Notes: generated by a model not told the origin, from the sequence alone. A DNA stretch of 64,000 nt from Methanotrichaceae archaeon (GCA_013178225.1 JABLXE010000005.1:116058-180057), one strand, 5' to 3'; positions 7,946 through 17,721 are shown, numbered from the stretch's first letter. Program-made: numbers and translations.

Positions 7946-9801
7946 GCCTGTTCTCAAGTTTTGAGGAGGGGACGACTCCGGAGTGGCTGCTGTCCAACGG
8001 CCTCGGCGGGTACGCGTCTTCGACCGCTGTTGGGGCCAATACCCGCGCCTACCACGGACTGCTGGTGGCGGCCATGTCTCCGCCGGTCGAACGGACGCTT
8101 CTTCTTTCATCCCTGGACGAGGAGCTGAACGGGATCGCTCTGGCCAATCATCAATATCCTGGAGCCATCCACCCCCAGGGCTTCAAGTTCCTGCAGGACT
8201 TCCGGCAGGATCCACTGCCCCGTTTCTCTTACCGGGCGGACGGCCTGGAGGTCGAGAAGACCGTCTGCATGGTTTGCGGCGAGAATACGGTCCTGATCAG
8301 ATACCGGCTGAACGGCCAGGGCCGCATGCGGGTGGTGCCGCTGGTTCACTGCCGGAGCTTTCATGCAGCCACCGGCCTTCCGGCTATCAGCCAGGAGCCG
8401 GCCGCCCAGGGCACCTTCCTTGACGCTGGCTGCCGCACGGCCCTGCTCTCGGACAAAGCCCGCTTCACCGCCAGAGAAGATGTCTACAGGAGCTTCGAAT
8501 ACCAGGCGGAGCGTCTTCGCGGGCTGTCCTGGAGAGAGGACCTCTTCAGCCCGGGCCATTTCGACCTGGAATTTGCTGGAGAGACCACCTTTTTCATAAT
8601 GGCCTCCACCTGGCGGACTTCTATGCCGGACGCGGAAAGGGCGTTCGAGTCCGTGATGGCTCGGCACAACGGCCTGAAGGCCCCTGTTCCGGAGCTGGCC
8701 AGTGCTGCTGACAGCTTCGTGGTTCGCAGGGGAACCGGCAGAAGCATCATCGCCGGATACCACTGGTTCGACGACTGGGGCCGGGACGCCATGGTCGCGC
8801 TGCCTGGCCTGCTGCTGACCACAGGAAGGTTCGAGGAGGCAAGAGAGGTCCTGAAGACCTTTGCCGGTTCCATGAAGGACGGGGTCCTGCCCAACGACCT
8901 GGGTGCCGGGTCCTACAACACTGTGGACGCTTCTTTGTGGTTTGTCAGGGCGGTCGGCAGCTATTTCCGCTACACGAAAGACCTGCAGTTCCTGCGCCAG
9001 ATGTGGCCGGCCTTAAAAAGCGTGGTCCGGCGCTACTCGGGAAAAGGAGAAGGCTTCGGGATGGACTCCGACGGCCTGATCGCCTCCGGCCCGGCTCTGA
9101 CCTGGATGGATGCCCGCGTGAACGGAAGAGCGGTGACTCCCCGGGAAGGAAAGGCCTGCGATATCAACGCCCTGTGGTACCAGAGCCTCACCATGGCCGC
9201 CACGCTGGCGGAAGCCCTGGACGAGCCCTGGGACGTGACACTGGCCGATCGGGTGAAGGAGAGCTACCAGCACTTCTGGAACGCCGAGAGGGGCTGCCTG
9301 TTCGATGTCCTGGACCACGAAGATGCATCTATTCGTCCCAACCAGATATTTGCCGCGGCAATTCCCGATCTCCTGCCACTCATCAAGAGAAAGAGCATCT
9401 TAGAAGTGGTGACTCGCGAACTGCTCACCCCTTACGGCCTCCGTACCCTTTCACCCAACGATTACCGCTACACCGGACGCTACCGGGGCGGTCCGGAGGA
9501 AAGGGATTTCGCCTACCACCAGGGAACGGTCTGGCCCTGGCTGATGGGGCCCTACATCAGCGCCCTGGTCTCAACCAGCGAGTATTCGCAGCAGAGCCGG
9601 GAAAAGGCCGGAGAGCTGCTGAGGCCGCTTATAAATCTCAACTCTTCGGGGATGGACACCATTCCCGAGGTGTTCGACGGCGACCTTCCCCAGATGCCAG
9701 GAGGCTGCATATCCCAGGCCTGGTCGGTAGCCGAGATCCTCAGGGCCTGGCATGAAGACGTGAATGGCGGTCAAGAAAATGCTTATCTGCGGGACGATTA
9801 G
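7942..9801 (+). CDS. Glycogen debranching enzyme (amylo-alpha-1,6-glucosidase, archaeal type)
   Basis: A protein of 619 residues. The N-terminal region has the debranching-enzyme signature LLSNGLGGYASSTAVGANTR and RAYHGLLVA, followed by a (alpha/alpha)6-barrel GDE_C domain with HWFDDWGRDAM around residues 272-282, where the acid catalysts lie. It removes alpha-1,6 branches from glycogen. The ATG overlaps the stop of the GH57 gene and is preceded by GGAGGAGAG. A short 13-bp gap leads to larC, so read-through is likely although larC is functionally unrelated. Confidence 0.93.
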   Translation: MSLFSSFEEGTTPEWLLSNGLGGYASSTAVGANTRAYHGLLVAAMSPPVERTLLLSSLDEELNGIALANHQYPGAIHPQGFKFLQDFRQDPLPRFSYRADGLEVEKTVCMVCGENTVLIRYRLNGQGRMRVVPLVHCRSFHAATGLPAISQEPAAQGTFLDAGCRTALLSDKARFTAREDVYRSFEYQAERLRGLSWREDLFSPGHFDLEFAGETTFFIMASTWRTSMPDAERAFESVMARHNGLKAPVPELASAADSFVVRRGTGRSIIAGYHWFDDWGRDAMVALPGLLLTTGRFEEAREVLKTFAGSMKDGVLPNDLGAGSYNTVDASLWFVRAVGSYFRYTKDLQFLRQMWPALKSVVRRYSGKGEGFGMDSDGLIASGPALTWMDARVNGRAVTPREGKACDINALWYQSLTMAATLAEALDEPWDVTLADRVKESYQHFWNAERGCLFDVLDHEDASIRPNQIFAAAIPDLLPLIKRKSILEVVTRELLTPYGLRTLSPNDYRYTGRYRGGPEERDFAYHQGTVWPWLMGPYISALVSTSEYSQQSREKAGELLRPLINLNSSGMDTIPEVFDGDLPQMPGGCISQAWSVAEILRAWHEDVNGGQENAYLRDD

Positions 9802-9814
9802 GAAGAGCTGAAGC

Positions 9815-10996
9815 ATGAAGGTCCTCTTCTTCGACCCCTTCTCCGGAGCATCGGGCGACATGATCATGGGCAGCCTGATCGACCTTGGAGCCGATGCGGC
9901 CGCCATCACAAGAACGGTGGAATCGGTGGGCTGCACTCTCGAAGTATCACGCCAGGAGCGCGGCCACATCGCCTCTACCAAGGCAACGGTTCGATCAGAC
10001 CGAAGGTTTCACGGACTGAAGGAGGCCGTGACCATCCTGGAGTCCTCGCACTTGCCCGGTCCTGCGAAGGAGAACGCGCTTCTGGCGCTGGATTTGCTGG
10101 CCGCTGCCGAGTCCCGGGTCCACGGCGTCCCCAAAGAGGAGGCCCACTTTCACGAGATCGGGGCCCTCGATGCCCTGGCCGACATCGCCGGGTGCTTTGC
10201 AGCGCTGCACAGCCTGGATGCGAAGAGGGTATGTTCCCTGCCCCTGGCAGCAGGCGGAGGATACGTCAGGACGGCACACGGCATCCTGCCCGTTCCCGCT
10301 CCTGCGGTCCTGGAGATCCTCAAATCGAAGAGCATCCCCTGGCACGGAGGGCCGGTGGATAGAGAACTCCTGACTCCTACCGGCACCGCCATCCTGGCAA
10401 CGGCCGTCGACGAGTTCGTCTCTGAGTACCCGCCTCTCCGCATCACAACGGTAGGGTACGGAGCCGGAAAGAACGAGCTGTCCCACCCCAATGTGCTGCG
10501 CTCAGCCCTGGGCGAGATGAGGGCCCGGCATCACCACGACCAGGTGATGCTGCTGGAGACCAACGTGGACGACGTGACCGGCGAGGTGCTGGGCTATTTG
10601 ATCGAGCTGCTGATGAAGTCCGGAGCACTGGACGTCTCCGTCATTCCGGCGGTAATGAAGAAGGGCCGCAGCGGAAATCTGATCAGGGTGATTGCCCGGC
10701 AGGACTCGGTCGAAGGGCTGGCAGAACTAGTGATGAGAGAGACCGGCTCGCTGGGCCTGCGCGTCTTTCCGGCAGTGCACCGCTTTCTGGCGGAGCGGGA
10801 GGAGATGGCCGCCGAAGTGCAGATCAAGGGACTGCGCCGCCTGGTGCGCCTGAAGGTCAGCCGGCTGAAAGGAAAGATTCTGTCTGTTAAGCCGGAGTAC
10901 GAGGACTGCCGGACGATCGCGGAAGAGACCGGTCTTTCTCTGCGAGAAGTGACGGCCGCCTGCGAGGAGGCCGGGAAGCGGGCGCTAGAGGAATAG
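9815..10996 (+). CDS. larC: LarC-like nickel insertion protein (DUF111)
   Basis: A protein of 393 residues, close to the usual length. The start MKVLFFDPFSGASGDM is diagnostic of LarC/DUF111, as is the HFHEIG block near residue 110 and EAHFHE. In bacteria LarC inserts nickel into the pyridinium-dithiocarboxylate mononucleotide cofactor of lactate racemase. Many methanogens carry it without a known partner enzyme. No larB, larE or larA is in this window. Its position directly before the tetrapyrrole operon, in an organism that makes the nickel tetrapyrrole F430, is suggestive but unproven. Confidence 0.9.
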   Translation: MKVLFFDPFSGASGDMIMGSLIDLGADAAAITRTVESVGCTLEVSRQERGHIASTKATVRSDRRFHGLKEAVTILESSHLPGPAKENALLALDLLAAAESRVHGVPKEEAHFHEIGALDALADIAGCFAALHSLDAKRVCSLPLAAGGGYVRTAHGILPVPAPAVLEILKSKSIPWHGGPVDRELLTPTGTAILATAVDEFVSEYPPLRITTVGYGAGKNELSHPNVLRSALGEMRARHHHDQVMLLETNVDDVTGEVLGYLIELLMKSGALDVSVIPAVMKKGRSGNLIRVIARQDSVEGLAELVMRETGSLGLRVFPAVHRFLAEREEMAAEVQIKGLRRLVRLKVSRLKGKILSVKPEYEDCRTIAEETGLSLREVTAACEEAGKRALEE

Positions 10997-11070
10997 CCCT
11001 TGAGAGATGAGGCCGCAAATCGCAAGCTTGATTAATCTTGGTCGATCTGGAAAGGGAGAGGCTCCTTTGC

Positions 11071-12339
11071 ATGCATTTCGAATCATCTTCCAAGCTCTTC
11101 GAGCAGGCGCGCGGGCTTCTTCCCGGAGGTGTCTCCAGCCCTGTACGCGCCATCTCTCCCCATCCATTTTACACCGCCAGGGGAGAAGGCCCCTACCTGT
11201 GGGACGTGGACGGAAACCGGCTGATCGACTACTGCCTGGCCTACGGACCCATGATCCTGGGCCACCGTCATCCTGCGGTGATGCAGGCAGTAATCGAACA
11301 GCTGCAGAAAGGGTGGCTATACGGCACACCCTCGGAGCTTGAGATCGGTCTGGCGAAGAGAATTGCCGGCCTCTATCCCAGCATCGATATGCTGCGTTTT
11401 GTGTCCACCGGCACCGAGGCCACCATGGCCGCGCTGCGGGTGGCCCGCGGCGCGACGGGTAAAGACAAGATCATCAAGGTCGAGGGGGGCTTTCACGGAG
11501 CCCACGACAGCGCATTGATCAAGGCCGGATCGGGAGCCACCACCCTGGGAATCCCCGACTCCCGGGGAGTTCCGGCCGACACGGCCAAGAACACCCTGCA
11601 GGTGCCCTACAACGACCTTGAGGCCCTGGAGCAGGTGCTGCGGACCTTCTCCGGCCAGGTGGCAGGACTGATAATGGAGCCAGTGCTGGGAAATGTCGGC
11701 CCGGTGCTTCCACATCCTGGATATCTGCAGGCGGTCCGAGACCTGACCCGTGAGCATGACGTCCTTCTCATTTTCGACGAGGTCATAACCGGCTTCCGCC
11801 TGAGCCTTGGCGGAGCGCAGAAGTATTACGGGGTGACCCCGGACATGACCACCCTGGGAAAGATCATCGGCGGAGGGTTTCCGGTAGGAGTGTTCGGTGG
11901 ACGTCGGGACCTGATGGAGCAGGTGGCTCCAGCCGGAGCCATCTACCAGGCCGGCACCTTCAACGGCAGCCCGGTCTCTCTGGCGGCAGGAATGGCCACC
12001 CTGGACGTCCTGGAGAGGGAAAAGATTCTGGACAGGGTCAACGCCGCTGCAGACGGCATGAGGAAGGCCCTGAGGGATATCGTGGAAGACCTCTGTCCTG
12101 GATACAGCGTGGTGGGAATTGCCAGCATGTTCAAGGTCTTCTTCGGTCCGGAGCCTCACGACTATGCCTCGGCCCTGAGATGTGACAAGGCCGGATACTT
12201 CTCATTCTTCCGCCGCATGCTGGAGTCCGGAGTCTTCCTGACCCCCAGCCAGTACGAGACCGACTTCCTCTCTGCAGCTCACACCCCAGAGGTCATAGAA
12301 GCTACACTGGAGGCCTTCAAGTCAAACCTGAAAAACTGA
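11071..12339 (+). CDS. hemL: Glutamate-1-semialdehyde 2,1-aminomutase (HemL)
   Basis: About 422 residues of the class III PLP aminotransferase fold. It has the GSA-aminomutase N-terminus [18 protein letters not shown], the [14 protein letters not shown] block and the PLP lysine K264 in [13 protein letters not shown]. It converts glutamate-1-semialdehyde to 5-aminolevulinate, the entry to heme, siroheme, F430 and corrinoids. I choose ATG 11071 ([10 protein letters not shown]) because GGGAGAGG lies about 10 bases upstream; an in-frame GTG 11 codons earlier has no such site. Its TGA overlaps the inferred CTG start of hemC. Confidence 0.95.
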   Translation: MHFESSSKLFEQARGLLPGGVSSPVRAISPHPFYTARGEGPYLWDVDGNRLIDYCLAYGPMILGHRHPAVMQAVIEQLQKGWLYGTPSELEIGLAKRIAGLYPSIDMLRFVSTGTEATMAALRVARGATGKDKIIKVEGGFHGAHDSALIKAGSGATTLGIPDSRGVPADTAKNTLQVPYNDLEALEQVLRTFSGQVAGLIMEPVLGNVGPVLPHPGYLQAVRDLTREHDVLLIFDEVITGFRLSLGGAQKYYGVTPDMTTLGKIIGGGFPVGVFGGRRDLMEQVAPAGAIYQAGTFNGSPVSLAAGMATLDVLEREKILDRVNAAADGMRKALRDIVEDLCPGYSVVGIASMFKVFFGPEPHDYASALRCDKAGYFSFFRRMLESGVFLTPSQYETDFLSAAHTPEVIEATLEAFKSNLKN

Positions 12340-13250
12340 TCGTCGGAAGCCGGGGAAGCCCTCTGGCACTTCGCCAAACGGAGATCGTGCAGGAACAGCT
12401 GCGGCTGCTGGGAATCGAAACTGAGCTTGAGATCATCAAGACCAGCGGAGACGTCTTCGTGGACAAGCCTTTGCACATGCTCTCCGGATGGGGAGTCTTC
12501 GTGGCCGAGCTGGACGAGCGCATGATTGCGGGAGAGATCGACCTGGCGGTGCACAGCATGAAGGACATTCCCACCAAGAGGCCGCCGGAGCTGACTATAT
12601 CGGCGGTGCTCAAGCGCGACTCACCCTACGACGTGATGGTCTGCAGGAACGGAAGCCGCCTAAAAGACCTGAAAGAGGGCGCAGTGGTGGGAACGTCCAG
12701 CATGAGGCGTTCGGCCCAGCTGAGACGGGTGCGTCCGGACCTGCAGGCAAAAACGCTACGTGGTAACCTTCAAACCAGGCTTCGCAAGCTTGATCAGGGC
12801 GATTACGACGCCATTATGCTGGCCGAGGCCGGTCTGCAGAGGATGGGCTACCAGATAGACTGCACCCGGCTTGACCCGGAGAGCTTTGTCCCCTCCGCCA
12901 ACCAGGGAACGATCGTCGTGGCTGCGAAGAAAGGTACGGAAGGCGAGCGGCTCTCGGGCCTTCTGGACGATCCGCACACCAGAACGGAGACCATGATTGA
13001 GAGAACCATCCTGGAGACGGTAGGAGGAGGATGCGTCGTTCCCGTGGCGGTGCACGCGGAGGCGAAAGACGGACAGGCGCGGGTGCTGGCCGAGGTCCTG
13101 TCCATAAACGGCAAGGGATTTGTGCGTGTGGATGAGATGATACCTCTGAATGGATACGAGGACCGGGCCCGCACACTGGGCAGGAAGCTGCTGGAAAGCG
13201 GCGGAAGAGAGCTGGTGGACGAGGCGGTGAGAATCGTTGGCGCGCGGTAA
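12336..13250 (+). CDS. hemC: Hydroxymethylbilane synthase (porphobilinogen deaminase), apparent CTG start
   Basis: About 304 residues. The deaminase core is clear: [33 protein letters not shown], and the dipyrromethane-cofactor cysteine C233 in [12 protein letters not shown]. It polymerises four porphobilinogens into preuroporphyrinogen. The conserved N-terminal strand and first substrate-binding arginines ([17 protein letters not shown]) are encoded from 12339 onward, upstream of the first canonical start (GTG at 12387). The only way to include them is a CTG at 12336-12338 that overlaps the hemL stop as CTGA. No ATG, GTG or TTG occurs in frame upstream. A GGAGG lies 22 bases upstream, so coupling to hemL termination is likely. 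Confidence 0.92.
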   Translation: MIVGSRGSPLALRQTEIVQEQLRLLGIETELEIIKTSGDVFVDKPLHMLSGWGVFVAELDERMIAGEIDLAVHSMKDIPTKRPPELTISAVLKRDSPYDVMVCRNGSRLKDLKEGAVVGTSSMRRSAQLRRVRPDLQAKTLRGNLQTRLRKLDQGDYDAIMLAEAGLQRMGYQIDCTRLDPESFVPSANQGTIVVAAKKGTEGERLSGLLDDPHTRTETMIERTILETVGGGCVVPVAVHAEAKDGQARVLAEVLSINGKGFVRVDEMIPLNGYEDRARTLGRKLLESGGRELVDEAVRIVGAR

Positions 13251-14694
13251 GGTCTATCTGGTGGGAGCAGGTCCCGGCGACCCGGAGCTGATCACCCTGA
13301 AGGCCAGGAGACTCCTGTCTGAGGCCGAGGTGGTGCTCTACGACCGACTGCTGAACCCCCAAATGCTCGAAGGGCTGAAGGCAGAGTTAATAGACGTCGG
13401 CAAGTGCGCCGGGCACCACAAGCTGACGCAGGAAGAGATCAACCAGCTGCTGATCGAGAAGGCCGAAGAGGGCAAGATGGTGGTGAGGCTGAAAGGCGGC
13501 GATCCTTACGTCTTCGGCCGCGGCGGAGAAGAAGCCCTGGCCCTGCTGGACCGGGGCATAGCGGTGGAGGTGGTGCCGGGCGTCACCTCGGCCATCGCTG
13601 CCCCGGGGCTGGCTGGAATTCCGGTCACCCATCGAGGCGTGACCTCGGCCCTGACCATAGTCACGGGCCACGAGGAGCCGGGAAAGGACAGCCCCCTGGA
13701 CTGGGGAGCAATCGCCCATCTGGGAGGAACGCTGGTGGTGCTGATGGGGCTGTCCCGTCTGGAGAAGAACGTCGGTGCGCTCCTGGAGGGCGGCCGGTCT
13801 GCAAAAACGCCGGCGGCAATCGTCGAGAAGGGCGGCTGGGAAGGGCAGAGGCTGGTCAGGGGCACCCTGGGAGACATCGTGGCCAGGGCCCGAGAGGCAG
13901 AAGTGGAATCTCCGGCCATTCTGGTGGTGGGAGAGGTGGTGAATCTCTCACAACGACTGGCCAGGAAGAGGATCGCCATACTGAGGCCGGATGCCCAGCT
14001 GCAGGAATCAGGAAAGCTGGCCGAGGATTACGGCTTTTTGCCGGTCCCGGCTCCCGCCATCTCCTTAAGAGAGCTTCCCCTTCCCTCCGGTCTGGCTGCA
14101 CGTCTGGATAACGCGAAGTTCGTGGTCTTCACCAGCGCCAACGGGGTCAGGATGGCCCTCCAGAAGGAAGAGGTACGCAACCATCTGAAGGACAAGACCA
14201 TCGTGGCCATCGGGCCCAAGACGGGACAGGCTCTGAAGAAGAGCGGCCGGCCTTACTTGATGCCGGAAGAGTACAGCTCGGAGGGGCTGAAGAAATTGCT
14301 GCAGAGTCGAACGGGCAAAGTCGTGTTTCTCAGGAGCGCCCTCGGAGCCCGCTACCTGGCCGACGATCTGCGGGCCGCCGGACTGGAGGTGGAGGACATT
14401 GCCCTTTACGACGTGGTGCCCTCAGATGACCCGCGGCTTGACGATCTCATCAGGAAGGCCGGCGGAATCGACGTATTTGCCTTTACCAGCTCCTCCACAG
14501 CCCGCTATCTGATCGCCAGGGCCAAAGAGCTGGGATCGGAAGAGGCCCTCAGGAAGGCCCTGTCTTTTGCCGTGGTGGCGGCCATCGGCAAGCCCACGGC
14601 CCAGGAGCTGGAGCGGCTGGGGGTCAGGGTGGACGTGATGCCTGAGACCTTCACCTTCCAGGCCATGCTTGAAGAACTGCGGAGGCTACAATGA
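13237..14694 (+). CDS. Bifunctional uroporphyrinogen-III C-methyltransferase / uroporphyrinogen-III synthase (CobA-HemD fusion)
   Basis: A fusion of 485 residues. Residues 1-240 are a [20 protein letters not shown], the VRLKGGDPYVFGRGGEE signature, VVPGVTSA and a VVLMG block. Residues 245-485 are a HemD domain with low-complexity family features (VVFTSANGVR, VVFLRSALG). Together they convert preuroporphyrinogen to uroporphyrinogen III and methylate it to precorrin-2, the branch point to siroheme, heme (Ahb route), F430 and corrinoids. Start is TTG 13237, overlapping hemC by 14 bp. The ends overlap neighbours on both sides, so stoichiometric coupling is likely. Confidence 0.93.
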   Translation: MARGKVYLVGAGPGDPELITLKARRLLSEAEVVLYDRLLNPQMLEGLKAELIDVGKCAGHHKLTQEEINQLLIEKAEEGKMVVRLKGGDPYVFGRGGEEALALLDRGIAVEVVPGVTSAIAAPGLAGIPVTHRGVTSALTIVTGHEEPGKDSPLDWGAIAHLGGTLVVLMGLSRLEKNVGALLEGGRSAKTPAAIVEKGGWEGQRLVRGTLGDIVARAREAEVESPAILVVGEVVNLSQRLARKRIAILRPDAQLQESGKLAEDYGFLPVPAPAISLRELPLPSGLAARLDNAKFVVFTSANGVRMALQKEEVRNHLKDKTIVAIGPKTGQALKKSGRPYLMPEEYSSEGLKKLLQSRTGKVVFLRSALGARYLADDLRAAGLEVEDIALYDVVPSDDPRLDDLIRKAGGIDVFAFTSSSTARYLIARAKELGSEEALRKALSFAVVAAIGKPTAQELERLGVRVDVMPETFTFQAMLEELRRLQ

Positions 14695-15848
14695 TCATAT
14701 TTTCCAAGGCCCTGGCCGACCAGGCCACGGTGTGGGAGACCTTGCGGGCCGCCGGTTCCTGCGAGAACCTGTCCCCCGACCTGATCAGGTTCTCGGCTCA
14801 GGACCGGCCGGTAGTGATGTGGAACCTGACCCGCAGATGCAATCTGTCCTGCGATCACTGCTACCTGGATGCCCGGGAAGAGGGTAAGGAAGAGCTATCT
14901 CTGGAAGAAGGCGTGCGTCTGATCGACGAGCTGGCCGACCTCAAGGTCCCCATGTTGATTCTCACCGGCGGCGAGCCGCTATTGAGCCGCAACTTCTACG
15001 CCTATGCATTTCATGCCCGCAGCAGGGGGCTCCGAACGGTGATCTCCACCAACGGAACTCTGATCTCGCCGGAGGTGGCAAGGCTGCTGGCGGAGGCCGG
15101 CATCGGCTATGTGGGCGTGAGCATCGATTCGGCCTTTTCCGAGAGGCATGACCGGTTTCGAGGCGTTAAAGGAGCCTGGGACAAGGCCATGCAGGGCCTG
15201 AGAAACGCCAGGAACGCGGGCCTCAAGACCGGGCTTCGGGTAACTCTTACCAGGGACAACTGGCAGGAGATACCAGCGCTCCTCAACCTGGCCCTGGAAG
15301 AAGGAATTCCGCGCTTCTGTCTCTACCATCTGGTTCCAACCGGAAGAGGCGCTGGCATTGCCGAGCGGGATGTCAGCGCCGAGGAGAGGAGAAGCGTTCT
15401 CCGGCTGCTGGCAGAGGCAGCGGTGGAACTCAAAGACCAGAACATCGAGATTCTCACCACCGATTCGCCCATGGACGGTGCCTATCTGCTGGAGCTTCTA
15501 AAAGGCGATCCCCGGCAAGAGCATGTGCGCCGCCTGATGCAGAACGCCGGTGGATGCTCGGCCGGCATAAAAGTGGCCAACATCAATCACCGCGGGGACG
15601 TGCATCCCTGCCACTTCATGCCTCAGGTAGTGGTCGGAAACGTCCGGGAACGATCGTTTTGCGATATCTGGATCGACCATCCTGCACCGCAGCTGCAGGA
15701 GCTGCGAGAGATGAGGCCCAAGCTCAAGGGGGCCTGCAAGACTTGTGAGTACCTGGAGCTCTGCGGCGGCTGCAGACAGAAGGCCTACTTTTACAGGGGA
15801 GACATCCTGGCCGAGGACCCGACCTGCGTTCTGCAGCGGCAGGATTGA
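14691..15848 (+). CDS. ahbC: AhbC-type radical SAM/SPASM enzyme of alternative heme biosynthesis
   Basis: A protein of 385 residues. The radical SAM cluster motif C50-x3-C54-x2-C57 sits in WNLTRRCNLSCDHCY, followed by the SAM-binding GGEPL. A C-terminal SPASM-type cysteine set (CKTCEYLELCGGCR and a final C) ends at residue 380. The closest match in pattern is AhbC, which removes acetate side chains from 12,18-didecarboxysiroheme. AhbD, the last step to heme b, is a close relative and cannot be excluded. ATGA overlap with the cobA-hemD stop puts it in the same operon, as expected for the siroheme-dependent heme pathway of cytochrome-containing methanogens. Confidence 0.75.
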   Translation: MIIFSKALADQATVWETLRAAGSCENLSPDLIRFSAQDRPVVMWNLTRRCNLSCDHCYLDAREEGKEELSLEEGVRLIDELADLKVPMLILTGGEPLLSRNFYAYAFHARSRGLRTVISTNGTLISPEVARLLAEAGIGYVGVSIDSAFSERHDRFRGVKGAWDKAMQGLRNARNAGLKTGLRVTLTRDNWQEIPALLNLALEEGIPRFCLYHLVPTGRGAGIAERDVSAEERRSVLRLLAEAAVELKDQNIEILTTDSPMDGAYLLELLKGDPRQEHVRRLMQNAGGCSAGIKVANINHRGDVHPCHFMPQVVVGNVRERSFCDIWIDHPAPQLQELREMRPKLKGACKTCEYLELCGGCRQKAYFYRGDILAEDPTCVLQRQD

Positions 15849-15853
15849 GGATC

Positions 15854-15862
15854 TCCCTTTTT
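15854..15862 (+). terminator. Oligo-T terminator after the tetrapyrrole operon
   Basis: A short CCCTTTTTC tract follows the ahbC stop within 15 bases. Archaeal transcription often ends at such oligo-T tracts. The convergent gene at 16001-16186 lies just downstream. Confidence 0.4.
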
Positions 15863-16000
15863 CAATTTGTCCAGTCCCAGCTAAATGATTGGTGAAGATC
15901 CGAGAATTAAGAAACGATGAACACTGATCGCCATCAATAGATGGCACCGGAAAAACGCTGCGATCAATACATAGAACCGAAAATTGCGGGAGGCGGAGAT

Positions 16001-16186
16001 TCAAACCTCCCAGACTGCAACCACTTTCTCCACATTTACGTAGTCCCGGCGACCATTATGCTCCAGGACTATGACTCCGTCTGCGCTTCCGACCAACTTG
16101 CCGTGCAGGCGCTCTTTCTCGTCGCCTCCGAAATAGACCTCTATGTTCTTGTCGTAGAGATGTTCGGACATGAATTTATCCAGCAT
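16001..16186 (-). CDS. Small conserved protein, possible LSm-like beta fold
   Basis: A 61-residue protein with alternating hydrophobic strands: NIEVYFGGDEKERLHGKLVG, GVIVLEHNGRRDYVNVEKVVAVW. The strand-turn pattern resembles Sm-like/RNA-binding small barrels that are common in methanogens, but I do not recognise a named family. It is a real gene: a perfect GGAGG lies 8-9 bases before the ATG and a strong TATA box (16226-16251) precedes it. It converges on the tetrapyrrole operon and is monocistronic. Confidence 0.8.
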   Translation of the reverse strand: MLDKFMSEHLYDKNIEVYFGGDEKERLHGKLVGSADGVIVLEHNGRRDYVNVEKVVAVWEV

Positions 16187-16225
16187 ACTCAGGTTCCTCC
16201 TGTAGTCCTTAAATAAAGTAGTGTC

Positions 16226-16251
16226 CCTTTTTATAGATATAGTTTGTGGTT
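16226..16251 (-). promoter_or_regulatory. Promoter (BRE/TATA) of the 61-residue protein
   Basis: On the minus strand ACCACAAACTATATCTATAAA combines a BRE-like ACCACAAA and a TATA box about 45 bases upstream of the start codon. That places the transcription start near 16205, just before the GGAGG site. Confidence 0.65.
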
Positions 16252-16554
16252 TTTTCCGTTAAATATCACCAAATTAGGTAAATTGATTAACACAAAAATT
16301 TACTTGATTAAGCGGATTTTCTCAAAATCAACTTTTCTTAATTTTGTGGCAAATGGCAAAATTTCCGTCTGATTCACGTCATATGTGGAGATTCATATCT
16401 GAGTATTTGATTAAATTTTACATAATATAAGACTAAATATATCCGATCCAACCAAACATTAATTAAGGCTCATTGAAATCAAATATTCCTTAGCAAAAAC
16501 AAATTTACTTAATCAAAAGATCACACAGGATGAAAAGCGATGGTGAGAGAACCA
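16252..16554 (+). promoter_or_regulatory. A+T-rich upstream region of the first BtuF-like gene, with repeated elements
   Basis: About 300 bases without a gene. It carries two near-identical copies of AAATTTACTTGATTAAG / AAATTTACTTAATCAAAAG (about 16297-16313 and 16501-16519) and a related TTTGATTAAATTTTAC near 16406. These resemble the TATA-plus-palindrome promoters of other genes in this cluster. GGTGAG at 16542 is the ribosome binding site for ATG 16555. Confidence 0.45.
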
Positions 16555-17583
16555 ATGAGAACGAGTGCAATGCTGATCGTGCTGGCTCTGTTGCTGACCC
16601 CTGCGCTGGCAGGGGAAGGCCAGACCATCGCGATTACAGATGAGGACGGCCGGAACGTGACCGTGCCGCTTGATCCACAAAGCATCGTATGCCTCTCCCC
16701 AGGGGCTGCAGAGGTCATATACGCACTGGAAGAGTCAGACCGCATAATTGCCGTCACTTCAGACTGCAACATGCCCCCTGCCCTCCTAGAAAAGGAGCAG
16801 ATAGGCAAATCCGGCCGCGATGCTGATCTGGAACGGATAATTGAGCTGAACCCTGATTTGGTGATCGCCAAGACCGGCGCTCTGTTCCCCGAGGAAGACG
16901 AGCAAAAGCTGGTGGACTACGGAATTCCCGTGATCAGATACCGCCTTCTTCATATCGACGCCTTGATTCCCATGATCCGGGATGTAGGCAAAATCCTGGG
17001 AACCGAGCAGGAGGCCTCGGAGATGGCCGGCCAGATCTCCGGATACTACAGCGCCATCCTAGACCGAACAAAGGACATTGCCGACGACGAACGTCCCTCG
17101 GTATATTTCATGTCCATGGGCCACTTTGACTGGACCGGAAACAAGGATTCTACAGGACACCTCAGAATCGATGAGGCGGGCGGCCGAAATATAGCATCGG
17201 ACCTGCAGACAAAGGTGCCTCATGTCGATATGGAGTGGGTAATCGAGCAGAACCCAGAGATCATCGTCTACTCCATGTCCTCAGAACAATACACAGGAGA
17301 TGCTCCAACCATAGAAGAGATGGCTTCCAAGAGGGATGAGATCATGGCCCTTCCCGGATTTGACAGGATCGATTCCGTGAAGGCGGGACGTGTGTACATC
17401 ACCGACATAAGCATGGCCAGCGGACTATCCGAGCTTGCGCTCATGCTCTATTACGCCAAGTGGTTCCATCCCGATCTGTTCGAAGATATCGACCGCCGGG
17501 CAGTTCATGAGCAGATATTGGGCGAGTATTTCCAGATGGACGCCGATGGAATCTGCCAGGTTTATCCAGATGCTCCGGCCTAG
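16555..17583 (+). CDS. BtuF/FepB-type ABC transporter substrate-binding protein
   Basis: About 342 residues. A signal peptide (MRTSAMLIVLALLLTPALAG) is followed by the class III binding-protein fold: VPLDPQSIVCLSPGAAEVIYAL, then DLVIAK, and a C-terminal domain ending AKWFHPDLFEDID. The family binds corrinoids, heme or ferric siderophores outside the membrane for a FecCD/BtuC permease; the ligand is not readable from sequence. ATG 16555 is preferred over 16540 because of the GGTGAG ribosome binding site and the signal peptide. A BtuC-like permease gene converges from the other side. Confidence 0.88.
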   Translation: MRTSAMLIVLALLLTPALAGEGQTIAITDEDGRNVTVPLDPQSIVCLSPGAAEVIYALEESDRIIAVTSDCNMPPALLEKEQIGKSGRDADLERIIELNPDLVIAKTGALFPEEDEQKLVDYGIPVIRYRLLHIDALIPMIRDVGKILGTEQEASEMAGQISGYYSAILDRTKDIADDERPSVYFMSMGHFDWTGNKDSTGHLRIDEAGGRNIASDLQTKVPHVDMEWVIEQNPEIIVYSMSSEQYTGDAPTIEEMASKRDEIMALPGFDRIDSVKAGRVYITDISMASGLSELALMLYYAKWFHPDLFEDIDRRAVHEQILGEYFQMDADGICQVYPDAPA

Positions 17584-17640
17584 CCTGGAGGAATGAAGGA
17601 AGACCCTAGAAATCCGTGGGACGATCACAAGGATCGCCTT

Positions 17641-17653
17641 CATTTTTTTTTCG
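17641..17653 (+). terminator. Oligo-T terminator
   Basis: A run of nine T residues (17643-17651) lies 60 bases after the binding-protein stop, in the convergent gap before the permease stop. It is a typical archaeal oligo-T terminator. Confidence 0.6.
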
Positions 17654-17721
17654 AACATCGCACATTAAGTTGCACCATATCGCGCCCGGATTCAATCGCC
17701 AGATTCCAGATCCAATTGCCC

